DNA of 64,000 nucleotides from Cydia pomonella (GCF_033807575.1 NC_084721.1:186001-250000); one strand, 5' to 3'. Shown: positions 23,991 to 34,450, counted from the first letter of the stretch. Program-made: numbers and translations. Notes: generated by a model from the letters alone, not told the origin.

Positions 23991-24273
23991 ACTAGTTATG
24001 GAAGGTAGAGGCAAGGAACAGAAACTCCTTAGGCAGAATTGTTGTAAAAGTGTCCAGCTGTCAGCTATAAATAATAGTTTCAAATCTCTCCAGAGTAGCG
24101 CTAGAGTAGCTAAGAACCTAGGCGTTATTGACGGAGTGAAGTGCGCTGTCTATGATTAGATTTTTTTCTCTAGTATTGTAGGTATTGTAGCGCCATCTAT
24201 TTATGGTTTTTTGTCGGACACTTTTTGGTATATGGAGATTTTGTTCCTTGCCTCGACCTTCCATAATACTAGT
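23991..24273. mobile_element. Inverted-repeat element, ACTAGT ends
   Basis: ACTAGTTATGGAAGGT, GAGGCAAGGAACAGAA and ACTCC on the left are mirrored by GGAGATTTTGTTCCTTGCCT and CCTTCCATAATACTAGT on the right. The frame at 23953-24159 inside it is judged accidental. The length is about 283 bp. Confidence 0.6.
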
Positions 24274-24424
24274 TTTTACGAAATAAAATGTTCCAATTCA
24301 TATTAATTCATCATTTTTCCAAGAACATGTACTTATTTATTTAATCGTACGGCGTTTCATATGGTAGGCATAGAATAATATAATACAAATAAAAAATAGA
24401 CTTATATATCTAAATCGAGATCTC

Positions 24425-24605
24425 ACAACCAATCCACGGCTTTTGGTGTTAAATTATAGAGGTCCCCGGGATCACCCTGATAGCATCTTTTAGGGCATCA
24501 CACAGTGGGCTGTCTGTCCATCCCCATTTGTGCTTTAGGTAATTGCACCTGGCGTGCCCGGTGCGGATTCTGTTTGGACGGCACCAGTGTTTCCTTGGCA
24601 GAAAA
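24425..24605 (-). pseudogene. LINE polyprotein C-terminal fragment
   Basis: The minus strand encodes HWCRPNRIRTGHARCNYLKH and KWGWTDSPLCDALKD. This is the conserved tail block (lRtGhgRc..yl.kWG..DSPlCdC) of Jockey/I-type LINE proteins. The expected last Cys is absent, and the frame dies soon after. Confidence 0.6.
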
Positions 24606-24959
24606 AATCCTGTTGATTTTTGCATTGGGTCCAGATTTTGAATGAACGATTTTAAATGAATTTTTTGGCAAAAATGTCATTATTGGTACAAGCTTTTATC
24701 GCTGACTGTACTTTTCTATCTACAGGCAACTAACACTCATCGAGACAATTCTAACAGACTCAAACACAACTAGTTTGCGTTATTTTATCACAATTCCCAT
24801 GGCACAATCACAATCTTGCACATTGCATTGTCATCCGATTTACTTATGTATGCAAAATTTCAACTCAATCGGAAGTCGAGAAGTAGGTCAAATTTGGCTT
24901 CCAAGATTTGACCCAGTACACTAACAAAGGAACTAACAGGGCAAGTTAAATAATAACTT

Positions 24960-24998
24960 AGCTAAGCTTAAGCTTAGCTTAGCTTAAGCTTAAAATAG
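24960..24998. repeat. AAGCTTAGCT tandem/palindromic repeat
   Basis: TTAGCTAAGCTTAAGCTTAG and CTTAGCTTAAGCTTA form short overlapping palindromes. Confidence 0.6.
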
Positions 24999-25111
24999 TA
25001 ATATGTAATAATATTTGATAACGTTGGTTAACAGAAAGTCAAAATAAAATAAAATAAATTCTTTCATGAACAAAAAGTAGCATTTTTTATTTTTGTACTT
25101 CAAATAATTTA

Positions 25112-25372
25112 CGGCTCGATTCGAAGAATGAAATACGATAACGATAAGTTCTGGTTTAGATAAGTTCTTATTTAGATACCGTTTGTATGTCGTATAATTA
25201 ACAGAAGAAGGTCGATTGGGGCAACCAATGTCACTTTGACGTTAGAAATATCGTAAATAGATCTTATTGGGATCACAACGGAATCGAAATAAACTTCAAT
25301 TATGACATGTTGTTTAGTTATCGATCTTTTAAAGATCTTAAACGTGTCTTAATCATTCTTCGAATCGGGCCG
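25112..25372. mobile_element. MITE family A, copy 2
   Basis: CGGCTCGATTCGAAGAATG and CATTCTTCGAATCGGGCCG are the ends. The inner sequence follows copy 1 (11562-11809) with an extra stretch near 25155. The two are clearly of common origin but diverged. Confidence 0.72.
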
Positions 25373-26504
25373 TTATTTTGTCAACCGAAACAAAGCAATT
25401 TCATAAGATTAGAAAAGTAAAATGTCCAAAACTACCATGGTTTATAAATCTACACCACATTAAATAATCCAGCAAAATTTGAGATCTAACTCTTTTACTT
25501 TTATGTTGGCAATGTGTATTGAAAATAGTTGCAAAGTCGTGACCACTACCTTAACTTTCAAACGCATTCCAAAAGCACCTCCGGACCACATGCTTTAAAG
25601 AACACTCGCATTTCTACGCTACTTCGTAGGGAAGACTTTTATGGTAAAATCCATTTGAAATGCACACATTTTAACTGCGGGCTTAGTTGAAAATTATGTT
25701 GTCGTTAACGGCAATGAGTGGTTTTTCTTAGTAACTTAGTGTGGTAGTTAACTAGGAGCGGTAAAATTACTGATTTGAACTACTTTTTAGCATTTACCTA
25801 TAGTCCGAATAGCTAAGGATATACGTCCAGGTTTGTCCGTGAAATATATCTGGAGGAGAAATCTGGCAATTTATGGTTAGAATCAGACACAGATCCGTCT
25901 GCAGACGGATCCGCCGGACCCATCTGACAGATACATCTGTTCAGATATTTTTAGGTAAAGATGCGGATAGTTACGTACAATTTTTGCTTTTATAGTTCCT
26001 TAAATAAAAAATATACTCATGAGGAAAAACTCTTCAATCTAGTAGCCGGTAACTCTTTCTCTTAAACTTTTGTGTGTGTATGATAAGAAGACTAAACGAA
26101 TTACTTAGGTAGCCATTTTTTATGCTCTATTCAGCACACCCGAGGTTTGTACCCACTATCTTTGACCACCACACACATACGAAATGTAAAAAGTATGTAT
26201 TCTAATCACTGTACTAGCTATAACTATGAGATACAGTTGTTAAAATGTATATCGGGAGGACATGACTAAACTAAACCACATAGATCCTGTACCTATCAAA
26301 AGCTCAATGTCGGTTGTGAACGACAATCGCGACACCTTGAGAAATGCAACGATCTACGATTCAATCAGCGTCGGTTCCCGCGGTATCGCACCTGCGCCTG
26401 GCCGTGTTCTGGCTGCCACTGGCTGCGCCGGCGCAAGATAACCCGATGTAACCAGCGTAACATGGCCGCTTGACCCGTAAGAGAATTTCTTAAAACAATC
26501 ACTC

Positions 26505-26653
26505 ACAGGCGTATCCTGATTTTAACAACAGGTTACGAATTAGATCTGGATTATTTATTTAACCAAAAACGCCATTTTTGACACTGACAGATCAGATCCA
26601 TGCCTAATCCAGATCTAATAGATAACCTGTTGTTAAAATCAGAATACGCCTGT
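26505..26653. mobile_element. MITE with conserved core, copy 3 (best preserved)
   Basis: ACAGGCGTATCCTGATTTTA, AACAGGTTA and TTAGATCTGGATTA on the left pair with TAATCCAGATCTAA, TAACCTGTT and AATCAGAATACGCCTGT on the right. The centre holds TTGACACTGACAGATCAGAT. Confidence 0.75.
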
Positions 26654-27264
26654 TAGTAGTTGGAACTTTATCAGTTTCAATAAAAATAATAGAAATGAAA
26701 ATGAATTTTATGTGGTTTCGATTTAGAATTAAAATCGCTTAATGTGAGAGAATAAAATTCGAAAGTATTTTTCATAATGTGTTTTTTCCGTAAACATACA
26801 GTTATAGCGGTAGCATAAAAATAGGTTTTGGTATGGAAATAATAAAAAAATAATGGGTGTTTTTTTTCTGGTATTATAATGGAAAGCTAGGTAGAAAAAA
26901 CTCGAGCTCAATTCTGAGTGGTTTAATATAAAAATTTCACAAAACTTTGCAATAAAAATGTGTCAATATTTTTAAGAAATACTGGTAGCAACTATGCCTA
27001 CCCAAAGAGGTTGCTTAGGAGGGGCCCAGTTTCGCGCGTTTGTGTTTCCTTCTAATTTGACTAATAAGTATCTTATACTGGTTTACCTGGTCCTGCGATT
27101 AGAATAACACTTGCCAACGCGTGAACAACGTGCATTATTCAAATTAGCCGCACGCACCGACCGCGCATAAATATTGTGAGCGAGCGACTTGCATAATTAC
27201 TGCAGTAGGTCTGATCGAGGCTCTTCACCAAGTTTCCTAACCTTTTAAGATATTATAAGAATCT

Positions 27265-27400
27265 TCATGATCATCATTTTAGCCTCCTGTTGCCCGCTGC
27301 TGATTACAGGTCTCTGTCATTCCGGTCCTGGGCTAGTCTCATCTCATCCAGAAGTGCCCCGCGATATTTTGAATGTCGTCCACCCGAAAACGACCACCAA
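27265..27400. mobile_element. Dispersed LINE-like relic
   Basis: ATCATCATTTTAGCCTCCTG, CATTCCGGTCCTGGGC and GATATTTTGAATGTCGTC resemble a common moth LINE 3' region. It is heavily decayed; related to 5341-5430. Confidence 0.35.
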
Positions 27401-28847
27401 TTCGTTAATATTTTGGACCACCTGTTATCACTCTGCCTGGAAACATGTCATTTTTTAAGCTGGGTAATGGTGTCACCCATGGGTCGCAACTTAGTGCGGC
27501 GTCGGATCTCGACATTCCTTACTCGGTGTTGAAGTTTGATGCAGATGCCGAGCATGGTGCGCATAAAGATCTATTATATCCACTAAAGAATCTATATACA
27601 TACCGGGTGGGCATAAGTAAGTGTAACAAGAGCAAAAAATGAAACAATATATGTTTTAATTATTTGCTTATGTTACAGGCCCTTCCCAGCATAATCGAGG
27701 AAATCAGCATCAATGCTATATTTTCATTGCCTATCCTAGTCTTCAGCTGAATATATTGCCAGGAGAATGTAGTTCTATATCAGTAGTTGCAGTGAAAAGG
27801 AAAAGGCCCCTAGGAATATCAGATTAAAGCTACAAACAGTTAGTTCCATAAGGACAACGAGACTGCGGTCGAAAAGAGAATTGGGCGTGTTGTACCTAAA
27901 ACAATCTACCTAAATCGATAAAGAAGATGAATAATTACGCTTAATTATTTTATTACCCATGTAGAGATCAATTTATACTAGTAATGTAACAGAAATTCGC
28001 CACTTTTTGCGAGTAGACGCCGCACAGCCGTGTAAATCAGCGCGCAGCGGGACCCGGGAGCGGCCGCTTCCTTATCTATTATGTGTGATAGCGATTTATA
28101 GGATCAAGCGCAGGTGGAGCTGCGAATGCGTGACGGTCTCGTCTGACGGGGCCCCAGAAGGAGCCGAGCGTCCGTTCCACACACAAAATAGCTATCATGC
28201 AAATAGGGTACTGTAAGTACAGTCAAATCAGCTACTATTTATGAAACATCAAAACGATTCGTTAATCTGACGCATTCTGTGACGTCACATCGAAACCACC
28301 TAATTTTATCGAGTATTTGTTGATTTTAAAAAGATTGTAAGGGATCTAAGTCTCAATTAACTGACGTGTCGGACGCTAAAACATATTTTGGGTTGCTTTT
28401 CCCTTGTGGCTTTTATAGCGTGCCGCGGCTAATCCTAGATCATTTTTAGAATAAGAAGTCAGAGGTGTTCGGAAATCGCTTTGCGCAAAACGTATATGTG
28501 TGAGACACCTTTCGAACCACAGCGGATGATGACTTTAAAAGGATTGCTGACAGAAGCTGGATGAAACATCAATATGATATAAATACTTGACTTATAGGTT
28601 TAATAATTTTAGCACAAATAGCAATGCTCGAATTTTGGCTGCTTTGATTGTACTGAATATAGGATCCCAGCAATTTTCATGTAGAATAAAGCTCGCACTG
28701 TTAAAAAGTTATCAGATCTCATGTAGAGCCGAGCTTCTAACTCTACAAGCCTTAACTTTACAAACTTTACACCTTAGTCAAAATATGTGACCGTTTGAGG
28801 ATTCAAAAAAACGTCGAAGCGCTTCGAGAATTTCGAGATAAGGTATT

Positions 28848-28900
28848 AGGTAGTGCCCTTGGGCTTCGCTTGGCTCGTCTTGGTGGGGGCACTACCGTGC
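28848..28900. repeat. GC-rich imperfect hairpin
   Basis: TAGGTAGTGCCC and GGGGGCACTACC form arms around GC-rich TTGGGCTTCGCTTGGCTCG. The open frame around it (28795-29013) shows no motif I know. Confidence 0.4.
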
Positions 28901-30021
28901 CCCCAGATCAATACCTACAGGCTTTTGACCGAGCGTTAGTGAAGGTTTCCATTTCAGTATGGGCAAAAATGCTTTCGTATATCCGGATGTTCTTCTTTAC
29001 AGGTCGCAATTAATTTTCAATCATTTTCAAAAAACCTGATGAGAAAGTTGCATTTTATCAACATGTGGGGCAAAGTAATGAAATGCAAATTTTGATTTGT
29101 TACCTTAGGTACGATTACGGCTGATTTACGGCTGGTAAAATTGACTTTAAAATGAAGATTTTGAATGAAAAATATTTAGTAACATTAATTGGGAATTGTT
29201 TTTTTTTTGATATTTTACAGTTAGTATTTTCCTTGTGTTGGTGTGGTGAACCATGTTGTTTCACTCGGTGGAAAAATGTGTTCCATTTGCCCCCTTGTAA
29301 AACAAATAACTATTGTCGATTAGCTTACGGTTTTTTTTTTCAAAATGGCGGAGCCACACATTTAAGTAGTTTTAATTTTTTTCGTGAGGTCTATAGCTCG
29401 CAGAGCCCCTAGTTATCCTAGTCTTTAGTATTAGTTTAACTTTAATTACGTAGAATGGGTCCATATTGGGTTGCATAAAAGTTTAAGTGATATCTTTGAT
29501 ACGCATAACAACTTGTGTCATAATCATCATTGCGCATATAAATGAAAAGTCATATTATATTGTGTCATACATTTTAGCCATAATATTTGATGACATACAT
29601 AGCAGTTGTCACATATTTTTTGTGCATCCCTAACGAACCTAGCCTAAAATTTTATGCGAATTAAATTTATGACTATATAAATTATAACATAGCTCATTTA
29701 TGACAAAAAATTACTCTGACTAAAGATTTGTATGACTTACAATTTTATGCATAAAGTGCTATGACAATCTATGACAATTAAAAATATGACAAAAGTTGTT
29801 ATGCGACCAGAGGGAGTCCCACGTAAAACTGCATATGTTCGGATCCTTGAAATACGTACTTTATACGTACGTATAAAATACGTGTTTACAACTAACTCTG
29901 CATTGCAAGCGCACATGGTTGTTAAGTAACCCTCTTTTTTGTTATGAACTTGTGGGGACATATATACATACTTAAACATATACATCGACCGACGTCGTGT
30001 CCGTTATAGAAACAGTGAAAT

Positions 30022-30132
30022 TGTTCTGATAAGAACAGTTTATAGATCGATCGATTGACACTCTGCGGTTAAGCAGAGAAACGGTGACGTTTGCTCTAAC
30101 AAGAGCAGTTTTATGTTGCCCTGACAAGGGCA
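30022..30132 (+). other. Cluster of four short stem-loops in the 5' LTR
   Basis: Stem 1 is TGTTCT/AGAACA with loop GATA (30022-30037). Stem 2 is CTCTGC/GCAGAG with loop GGTTAA (30061-30078). Stem 3 is TGCTCT/AGAGCA with loop AACA (30092-30107). Stem 4 is TGCCCT/AGGGCA with loop GACA (30117-30132). Stems 1, 3 and 4 have the same 6-4-6 design, each is followed by GTTTA or GTTTTA, and their differences keep the pairing. The 3' LTR has the same set at 38763-38778, 38802-38807 with 42228-42233 (split), 42247-42262 and 42272-42287. Function is unknown; protein binding, RNA packaging or control of transcription are possible. Confidence 0.8.
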
Positions 30133-30259
30133 GTTTATGCATATGCGGAGCCTGCAGCATCCTCTTCGTGTCTTCTACCAGCGAGTATCAAGCAGCGGAG
30201 CGGGACACGGCGCACCGACGACACGATGTGCACCCTACGGAGGCCGGCCGAGAAAAGGA

Positions 30260-31417
30260 GTCGAGAGTCGAGTAATCTGTCGATACCCCCCGTCAGGGGG
30301 GTATGAGGGGCCGCTACCGCACAATGGCTGCGGCGGCTGTCGCGGGTCGCTTCCCCACCGACTGGTGGGGTGGTCGAGTGGCCGTCATTTTGGGGACGGT
30401 GTGGGTTGCTGGTGTGGGCCAGCTCTTCGCTACCGATCGTTTATCCAACCCCACGGCCCCTAACCTGGTGATACCGTTTGAGCGGGGCCAGGTTATGGAG
30501 CCGCGGAGAAGGCGACCGGCAGCTTAGCTGGCGTGTGTGGCGTGTTGTATCCGATTGTGGTGTGGTGTGCAGTGCTGGTCAGCTACTGCTGGTGTAGAAG
30601 GGCTCGGGGCAAGTCCCGAGCCCACCTCTCCGGAGGTCTGGTGGTGTGATGCGGCGCGATGTCCCGAAGATGGTCCAGGCCGGCGTTGTCCGCGCGGTCA
30701 AACATGACCCGCGCGAGACGCTCGACGAACTCCTCCAGGCCGCGCCACTTCAGTGTCTCGGTGAGGGCTGCGTTGCTGACGTACCGCGGGCACTTGAGGA
30801 TGGTCCTCAGTGTGAGGGTCTCCTGGCGCCTCATCTTCTCCTTGTTTGACCTGGAACAGAAAGAGTACCAGGCAGGTGAAGCAAAGGTAAGTCTTGATCG
30901 TACGTAAGCTTTGTACAGACCAAGCTTGGTCCGTACAGGGAGCTTACTGCAGAAGACCGGACGCAGACACATGCGAGCGACTTTCGCTCTTCGAACTGTG
31001 TCTGCGGCGTGCCGGTCCATGTTGAGCCTCCTGTCTATGGTCACCCCCAGGTATTTCACTGCGGGCGACCATGTGAGCGGCTGACCTAAAAGGGAAGGAG
31101 GGTTGGGCAGGGTGGTGGCTCGCCCTGTGATGAGCGCTTGCGTTTTGCCCACATTGACTGATAGCCTCCATTTGGAGAGCCAGTCAGGAAGGGCATCAAG
31201 CGTCGGCTGTATCTTGGCGACAGCGTGCGGCATCTTAAAAGATGTCGCAAAGTAGGCGGCGTCGTCTGCGAAGAGGGCTAGCTGCGCTTGCCCAACGACA
31301 GGAATGTCGTCGGTATAGCACGCATAGCATGCGGGCGACAGGCAGCTCCCCTGCGGGACGCCAGCCTGGATGCGGCGTTCCTGCGACACCGCGCTTTCCA
31401 CTTGTACGTGGAAGCTC
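30260..31417 (-). mobile_element. 5'-truncated Jockey-like LINE inserted in the 5' LTR
   Basis: The insert lies between two copies of GGCCGAGAAAAGGA (30246-30259 and 31418-31431); the repeat extends to 15 bp if a shared C is counted. A target duplication of this length is typical of LINE integration. On the minus strand the insert runs from mid-RT to the stop at 30583, followed by a GC-rich 3' UTR of about 323 nt. The 3' end lacks poly(A) and has a short repeat read as ACTCTCGACTC. The uninterrupted 3' LTR sequence at 42400-42430 confirms the insertion point. Confidence 0.9.
30583..31416 (-). CDS. Jockey-like LINE reverse transcriptase, 5'-truncated fragment
   Basis: This is the C-terminal part of a non-LTR retrotransposon polyprotein; an intact copy would make cDNA directly at a nicked chromosomal target. 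The frame is open to the insertion edge at 31416, so there is no native start; it enters the RT domain just before the motif GVPQGSCLSP. The catalytic Asp pair lies in FADDAAY about 50 residues in, followed by WRLSVNVGKTQAL, the KYLGVTID block, and a long C-terminal region with RSRLTFASPAWYS. The order matches the Jockey clade. Endonuclease and the first half of RT are missing, so it cannot move by itself. The frame has no internal stop, consistent with recent insertion. Confidence 0.88.
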   Translation of the reverse strand, partial: SFHVQVESAVSQERRIQAGVPQGSCLSPACYACYTDDIPVVGQAQLALFADDAAYFATSFKMPHAVAKIQPTLDALPDWLSKWRLSVNVGKTQALITGRATTLPNPPSLLGQPLTWSPAVKYLGVTIDRRLNMDRHAADTVRRAKVARMCLRPVFCSKLPVRTKLGLYKAYVRSRLTFASPAWYSFCSRSNKEKMRRQETLTLRTILKCPRYVSNAALTETLKWRGLEEFVERLARVMFDRADNAGLDHLRDIAPHHTTRPPERWARDLPRALLHQQ

Positions 31418-31598
31418 GGCCGAGAAAAGGACGGGAACGTTGGCTCGCTTTATTTTATAGGCGCGCGCGAATGCCGCGGCCACGCGCCGCAACCTCGCGC
31501 CCGCGCACCTCACCCCGCGCGTCCCGCGCGGCTACTATTATTTATCACGCTCTTTCCTGTATATAGATCTCTTTCTTACATTTCTCTAATTTTGTATA

Positions 31599-34034
31599 TG
31601 TAATTTAATTAATGAAAATGCAAACGTTTTGATAATGGGTGACGTCAATGTCGACTTTATGAAGCGGAGTAAACAAAAACGGGACATTCAAGAAGTTTTA
31701 ATTAGATATAATTTGACATCAATGGTTAATTTTGCTACCAGAATTCAAGGTGACTCTAAAACTTGCCTAGATCACGTGTACACTGATATACCTCGGGATT
31801 TAATTTTGACTTATCCACTAGACACTGGTCTAAGTGATCACTGTGCCGTTTACTTTAAAATGTCGATTGTGTCAACAAAAAACCAGACTAGGCATATAAA
31901 TAAGAGAATAACTAATGAAACGCACTTAGCGCGGTTTCTTGAAAATGTAGGTAACTCTGACTGGGAAAGATTCTCACAAGAGAATATAGGCGGCTTTGAT
32001 GCAATGTTTAGGGGTTTACTTAGTAAATTTGAGACCTTTTGCCCAGTTAAAAAGGTACCCATTCGACCTAAGGACGAGATGTGGTCAAATCCCGAAACTA
32101 TTAAGAGCAAGGAACTCCTTCTACTATTAGGTATGCTAGTCAGATTCTATCCACATAATAAAGATCTTATACAGTTTACGAAATGCTATACATGCAAACA
32201 TAACGCTTTAATTAATAAAGCAAGAAAAACGTTTATAAACAATAAAATTGAATCTAGCACTAATAAGACCCGAGCCCTGTGGGACGTCATTAAGACTGAA
32301 ACAAACAAAGGCCGAGTTACTAGGGACGAGTTCTGCGTGCTGCGTCGAGCGGTATGCGGCGAACACGGCTCCAGCCGGGAGCTGGCTGACGCACTCAACC
32401 AACACTACCTGAGCGTGGTGCGCGACACCCCTTTGCGCCCGTGCTTACAGGAAGCGCTGCGCCTGCTCCGCGCCACTTGTTCACCCCAAGCGTCCACAAT
32501 GTTCATGTCTCCTTTTTCAACTCATGAAATATTGACAATCATAAAGTCGATCAAAGCGAAAGGAACCAAGGACATATATGGCTTTCCGACTGCTATACTT
32601 CACAGTTTACCACATGATTTTCTTCACCAACTATGTGAACATTTTAACAATGCAATACTCAATGGTAATTATCCCGAATCCCTTAAGAAAATCAGAGTTA
32701 CCCCAGTGTACAAGGGAAAAGGTAGTAAGGACACAATTAAAAATTATCGTCCAATATCACTTGTACCAGCACTGTCTAAGATATTCGAATCAGGCGTATG
32801 CTGTAGGCTTGCACACTTTTTAAACGCAAAAGGAGTACTCTGCGGTGACCAGTACGCATATCGCGCGGGCCGATCCACCCTAGGGGCAGTGCGCAAACTA
32901 CTGGAAATCGTATTAGACCATCTCGAGTCAAAAAGGTACGTTGCTGCTATATTTTTTGATTTGTCTCGTGCATTCGACTTAGTTGACCATGAGTTGATAG
33001 CGGCGAAGCTTGAACATTACGGTGTCCGAGGTAAGGCCCTAGATATAGTAAAATCATTCTTAGCCCACCGTGTTCAAGTCACTGATGTGAATGGCGAGAT
33101 TTCTGAATGTGGCTTAGTCGGAGATAGGTCCGTTCCGCAGGGCTCAAACGTCGGTAATAGCATATTCGCGATACTGATGAATGACTTGCCGTTCCCAAGT
33201 CCTATTGCAAAATTCATCATGTACGCGGATGATATATGTACAATAATCCACGGTCGTAGCCAAGAGGAACTGCAGACGAATGCTAAAGGCATAATTCTAA
33301 AATTGCTGCACTGGTTTAAAGCTAACGGCATGCAGTTAAATATCGAGAAAACGAACCTCCTCCACTTCTCACTCAATAATAAGGTACAGCTACGGCTAGA
33401 TTTGTCTGTTAACGGGATTCAAATAGAACCCGTAAGTTATGCTCGTTACGTTGGTTTTTGTTTCGACAGCGGTTTGCAATGGGGCCAGCACATAGACGCA
33501 ATCTGTAGAAAACTGAACTCTGCCTACTACGCTATAGCACGTCTAAAGTATACGTTGTCGGAACAAAGCCTGCTGACAGCATACTACGCATATTTCCATG
33601 CACACCTAACGAGAGGAATTGACCTGTGGGGCATGGCGGCTGATAGGGACCGACCATTCATCCTACAAAAGAAGGTAATCAGGTTGATATCTAGAGTCCC
33701 CGAGGACGAACCCGCACGGCAGCTATTTATTAACCTCAAGGTGATGACTGTACCTTCGCTCTTCATATTTGAGATAGGTAAATATGTGAGAAAGAACCCC
33801 GACGAGTTCCCTATAAGCAAGACCTACTCAGCGAGAAGAAAACCTGCGCTGTCAGTTCCCGCGCATAGACTTCAGAAGTCAGGGAAGTCCTTAAGGGTAA
33901 TAGGTGCAAAAATTTACAATAAATTACCCGAAATAATAAAAGAATTGAGTACTGAACGACGTTTCACACGTGAGCTCAAAACGTTTTGCTCAACAAAAGC
34001 ATATTACTCGGTGAAAGAATTCCTGGATGAATGA
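31599..34034 (+). CDS. CR1/L2-like LINE endonuclease (partial) plus complete reverse transcriptase
   Basis: This is a non-LTR retrotransposon protein truncated inside its APE-type endonuclease. The frame is open from the first base of the insertion at 31599; the first in-frame ATG is at 31635. Endonuclease motifs GDVNVDF (about 31638) and, some 65 residues later, SDHCAVYF remain; the N-terminal catalytic motifs are lost. The RT domain follows, with NYRPISLVP, FFDLSRAFDLVDHE (catalytic Asp codon at 32958), the VPQGSNVGNS block and YADD at 33222-33233. A Cys-poor C-terminal region of roughly 240 residues ends at 34034. No stop or frameshift is visible. RT looks catalytically complete, but endonuclease cannot work. 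Assignment to CR1/L2 rather than another Jockey-superfamily clade is tentative. Confidence 0.88.
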   Translation, partial: CNLINENANVLIMGDVNVDFMKRSKQKRDIQEVLIRYNLTSMVNFATRIQGDSKTCLDHVYTDIPRDLILTYPLDTGLSDHCAVYFKMSIVSTKNQTRHINKRITNETHLARFLENVGNSDWERFSQENIGGFDAMFRGLLSKFETFCPVKKVPIRPKDEMWSNPETIKSKELLLLLGMLVRFYPHNKDLIQFTKCYTCKHNALINKARKTFINNKIESSTNKTRALWDVIKTETNKGRVTRDEFCVLRRAVCGEHGSSRELADALNQHYLSVVRDTPLRPCLQEALRLLRATCSPQASTMFMSPFSTHEILTIIKSIKAKGTKDIYGFPTAILHSLPHDFLHQLCEHFNNAILNGNYPESLKKIRVTPVYKGKGSKDTIKNYRPISLVPALSKIFESGVCCRLAHFLNAKGVLCGDQYAYRAGRSTLGAVRKLLEIVLDHLESKRYVAAIFFDLSRAFDLVDHELIAAKLEHYGVRGKALDIVKSFLAHRVQVTDVNGEISECGLVGDRSVPQGSNVGNSIFAILMNDLPFPSPIAKFIMYADDICTIIHGRSQEELQTNAKGIILKLLHWFKANGMQLNIEKTNLLHFSLNNKVQLRLDLSVNGIQIEPVSYARYVGFCFDSGLQWGQHIDAICRKLNSAYYAIARLKYTLSEQSLLTAYYAYFHAHLTRGIDLWGMAADRDRPFILQKKVIRLISRVPEDEPARQLFINLKVMTVPSLFIFEIGKYVRKNPDEFPISKTYSARRKPALSVPAHRLQKSGKSLRVIGAKIYNKLPEIIKELSTERRFTRELKTFCSTKAYYSVKEFLDE

Positions 34035-34295
34035 ATATGTCGAAACATTAAATTATTATATATAGGCTAAGCTAACTATAATTTGTAATCGATTATATGA
34101 CATTGAAATTTCTATAATGCAATTTAATGAAAAGATGTATAATTTAATTTGTTTTTAGTATACTTTATATCTATAATTTATTATATCAATTTATTATTGT
34201 TTTGCTCACTGTTACGTATAAACAGTAGTTTTAGGTAATATGACGATGTACAATTAATACAAATAAAATCTATTCTATTCTATTCTATTCTATTC
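31599..34295 (+). mobile_element. 5'-truncated LINE with (ATTCT)n tail in the 5' LTR
   Basis: The insertion starts exactly where the LTR breaks after TTTGTATA (31598). It ends in about five units of TATTC (34270-34295) before the LTR resumes with TATAAATTACG. The only possible target duplication is TATA (31595-31598 and 34296-34299), and tail ambiguity makes even that uncertain. A 3' UTR of about 230 bp rich in AT separates the stop codon from the microsatellite tail. Tails made of short tandem repeats instead of poly(A) are usual for CR1/L2-type LINEs. Confidence 0.88.
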
Positions 34296-34410
34296 TATAA
34301 ATTACGCGCATTTTTGTAAATAAATTCATTCAATCTTGTACATAGCTAAAAACGTCTTTCACTCCAAGAACCTTCTGATACCTGCCTACATGGTACCTAC
34401 ATCACCATAG

Positions 34411-34428
34411 TGGTGACCACCGACTGAG
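34411..34428 (+). promoter_or_regulatory. Primer binding site resembling the tRNA-Trp 3' end
   Basis: One base after the 5' LTR comes TGGTGACCACCGACTGAG. It begins with TGG, as a site complementary to a tRNA CCA end should. It is close to the tRNA-Trp-primed site known from avian retroviruses and CsRn1-type elements, which begins TGGTGACCCCGACGTGA; the differences are an added A and a missing G. This is where minus-strand cDNA synthesis would start. Matching it to the host tRNA would settle the primer. Confidence 0.65.
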
Positions 34429-34450
34429 CAGAAGATAATCAAGCAAGAAG

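Larger units (their letters stand above)
26654..29946. other. Non-coding left flank of the Gypsy element
   Basis: AT-rich, with the weak LINE relic at 27265 and the hairpin at 28848. A GC-rich patch occurs at 28020-28170. No gene was found. Confidence 0.4.
29951..34409 (+). repeat. 5' LTR of the Gypsy element, split in three
   Basis: LTR sequence is found at 29951-30259, 31418-31598 (its first 14 bases repeat the end of the first block) and 34296-34409 (the first four, TATA, repeat the end of the second). Joined, the LTR is 586 bp. The gaps are the minus-strand LINE (30260-31417) and the plus-strand LINE (31599-34295). The middle block is very GC-rich (about 31440-31540). The third block holds AATAAATTC near 34319, a possible polyadenylation signal. 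The matching LTR at 38692 proves that the intervening LINEs are insertions. Broken in this way, this LTR may no longer drive a normal genomic transcript. Confidence 0.92.

Noticed and set aside
30022..30132. Regularly spaced short repeats that might suggest a CRISPR-like array.
   Set aside because: They are stem-loops of differing sequence in an eukaryotic LTR, with irregular spacing and no cas genes.
30137..30463. 108-codon frame crossing from LTR into LINE.
   Set aside because: It spans an insertion junction and exists only because of it.
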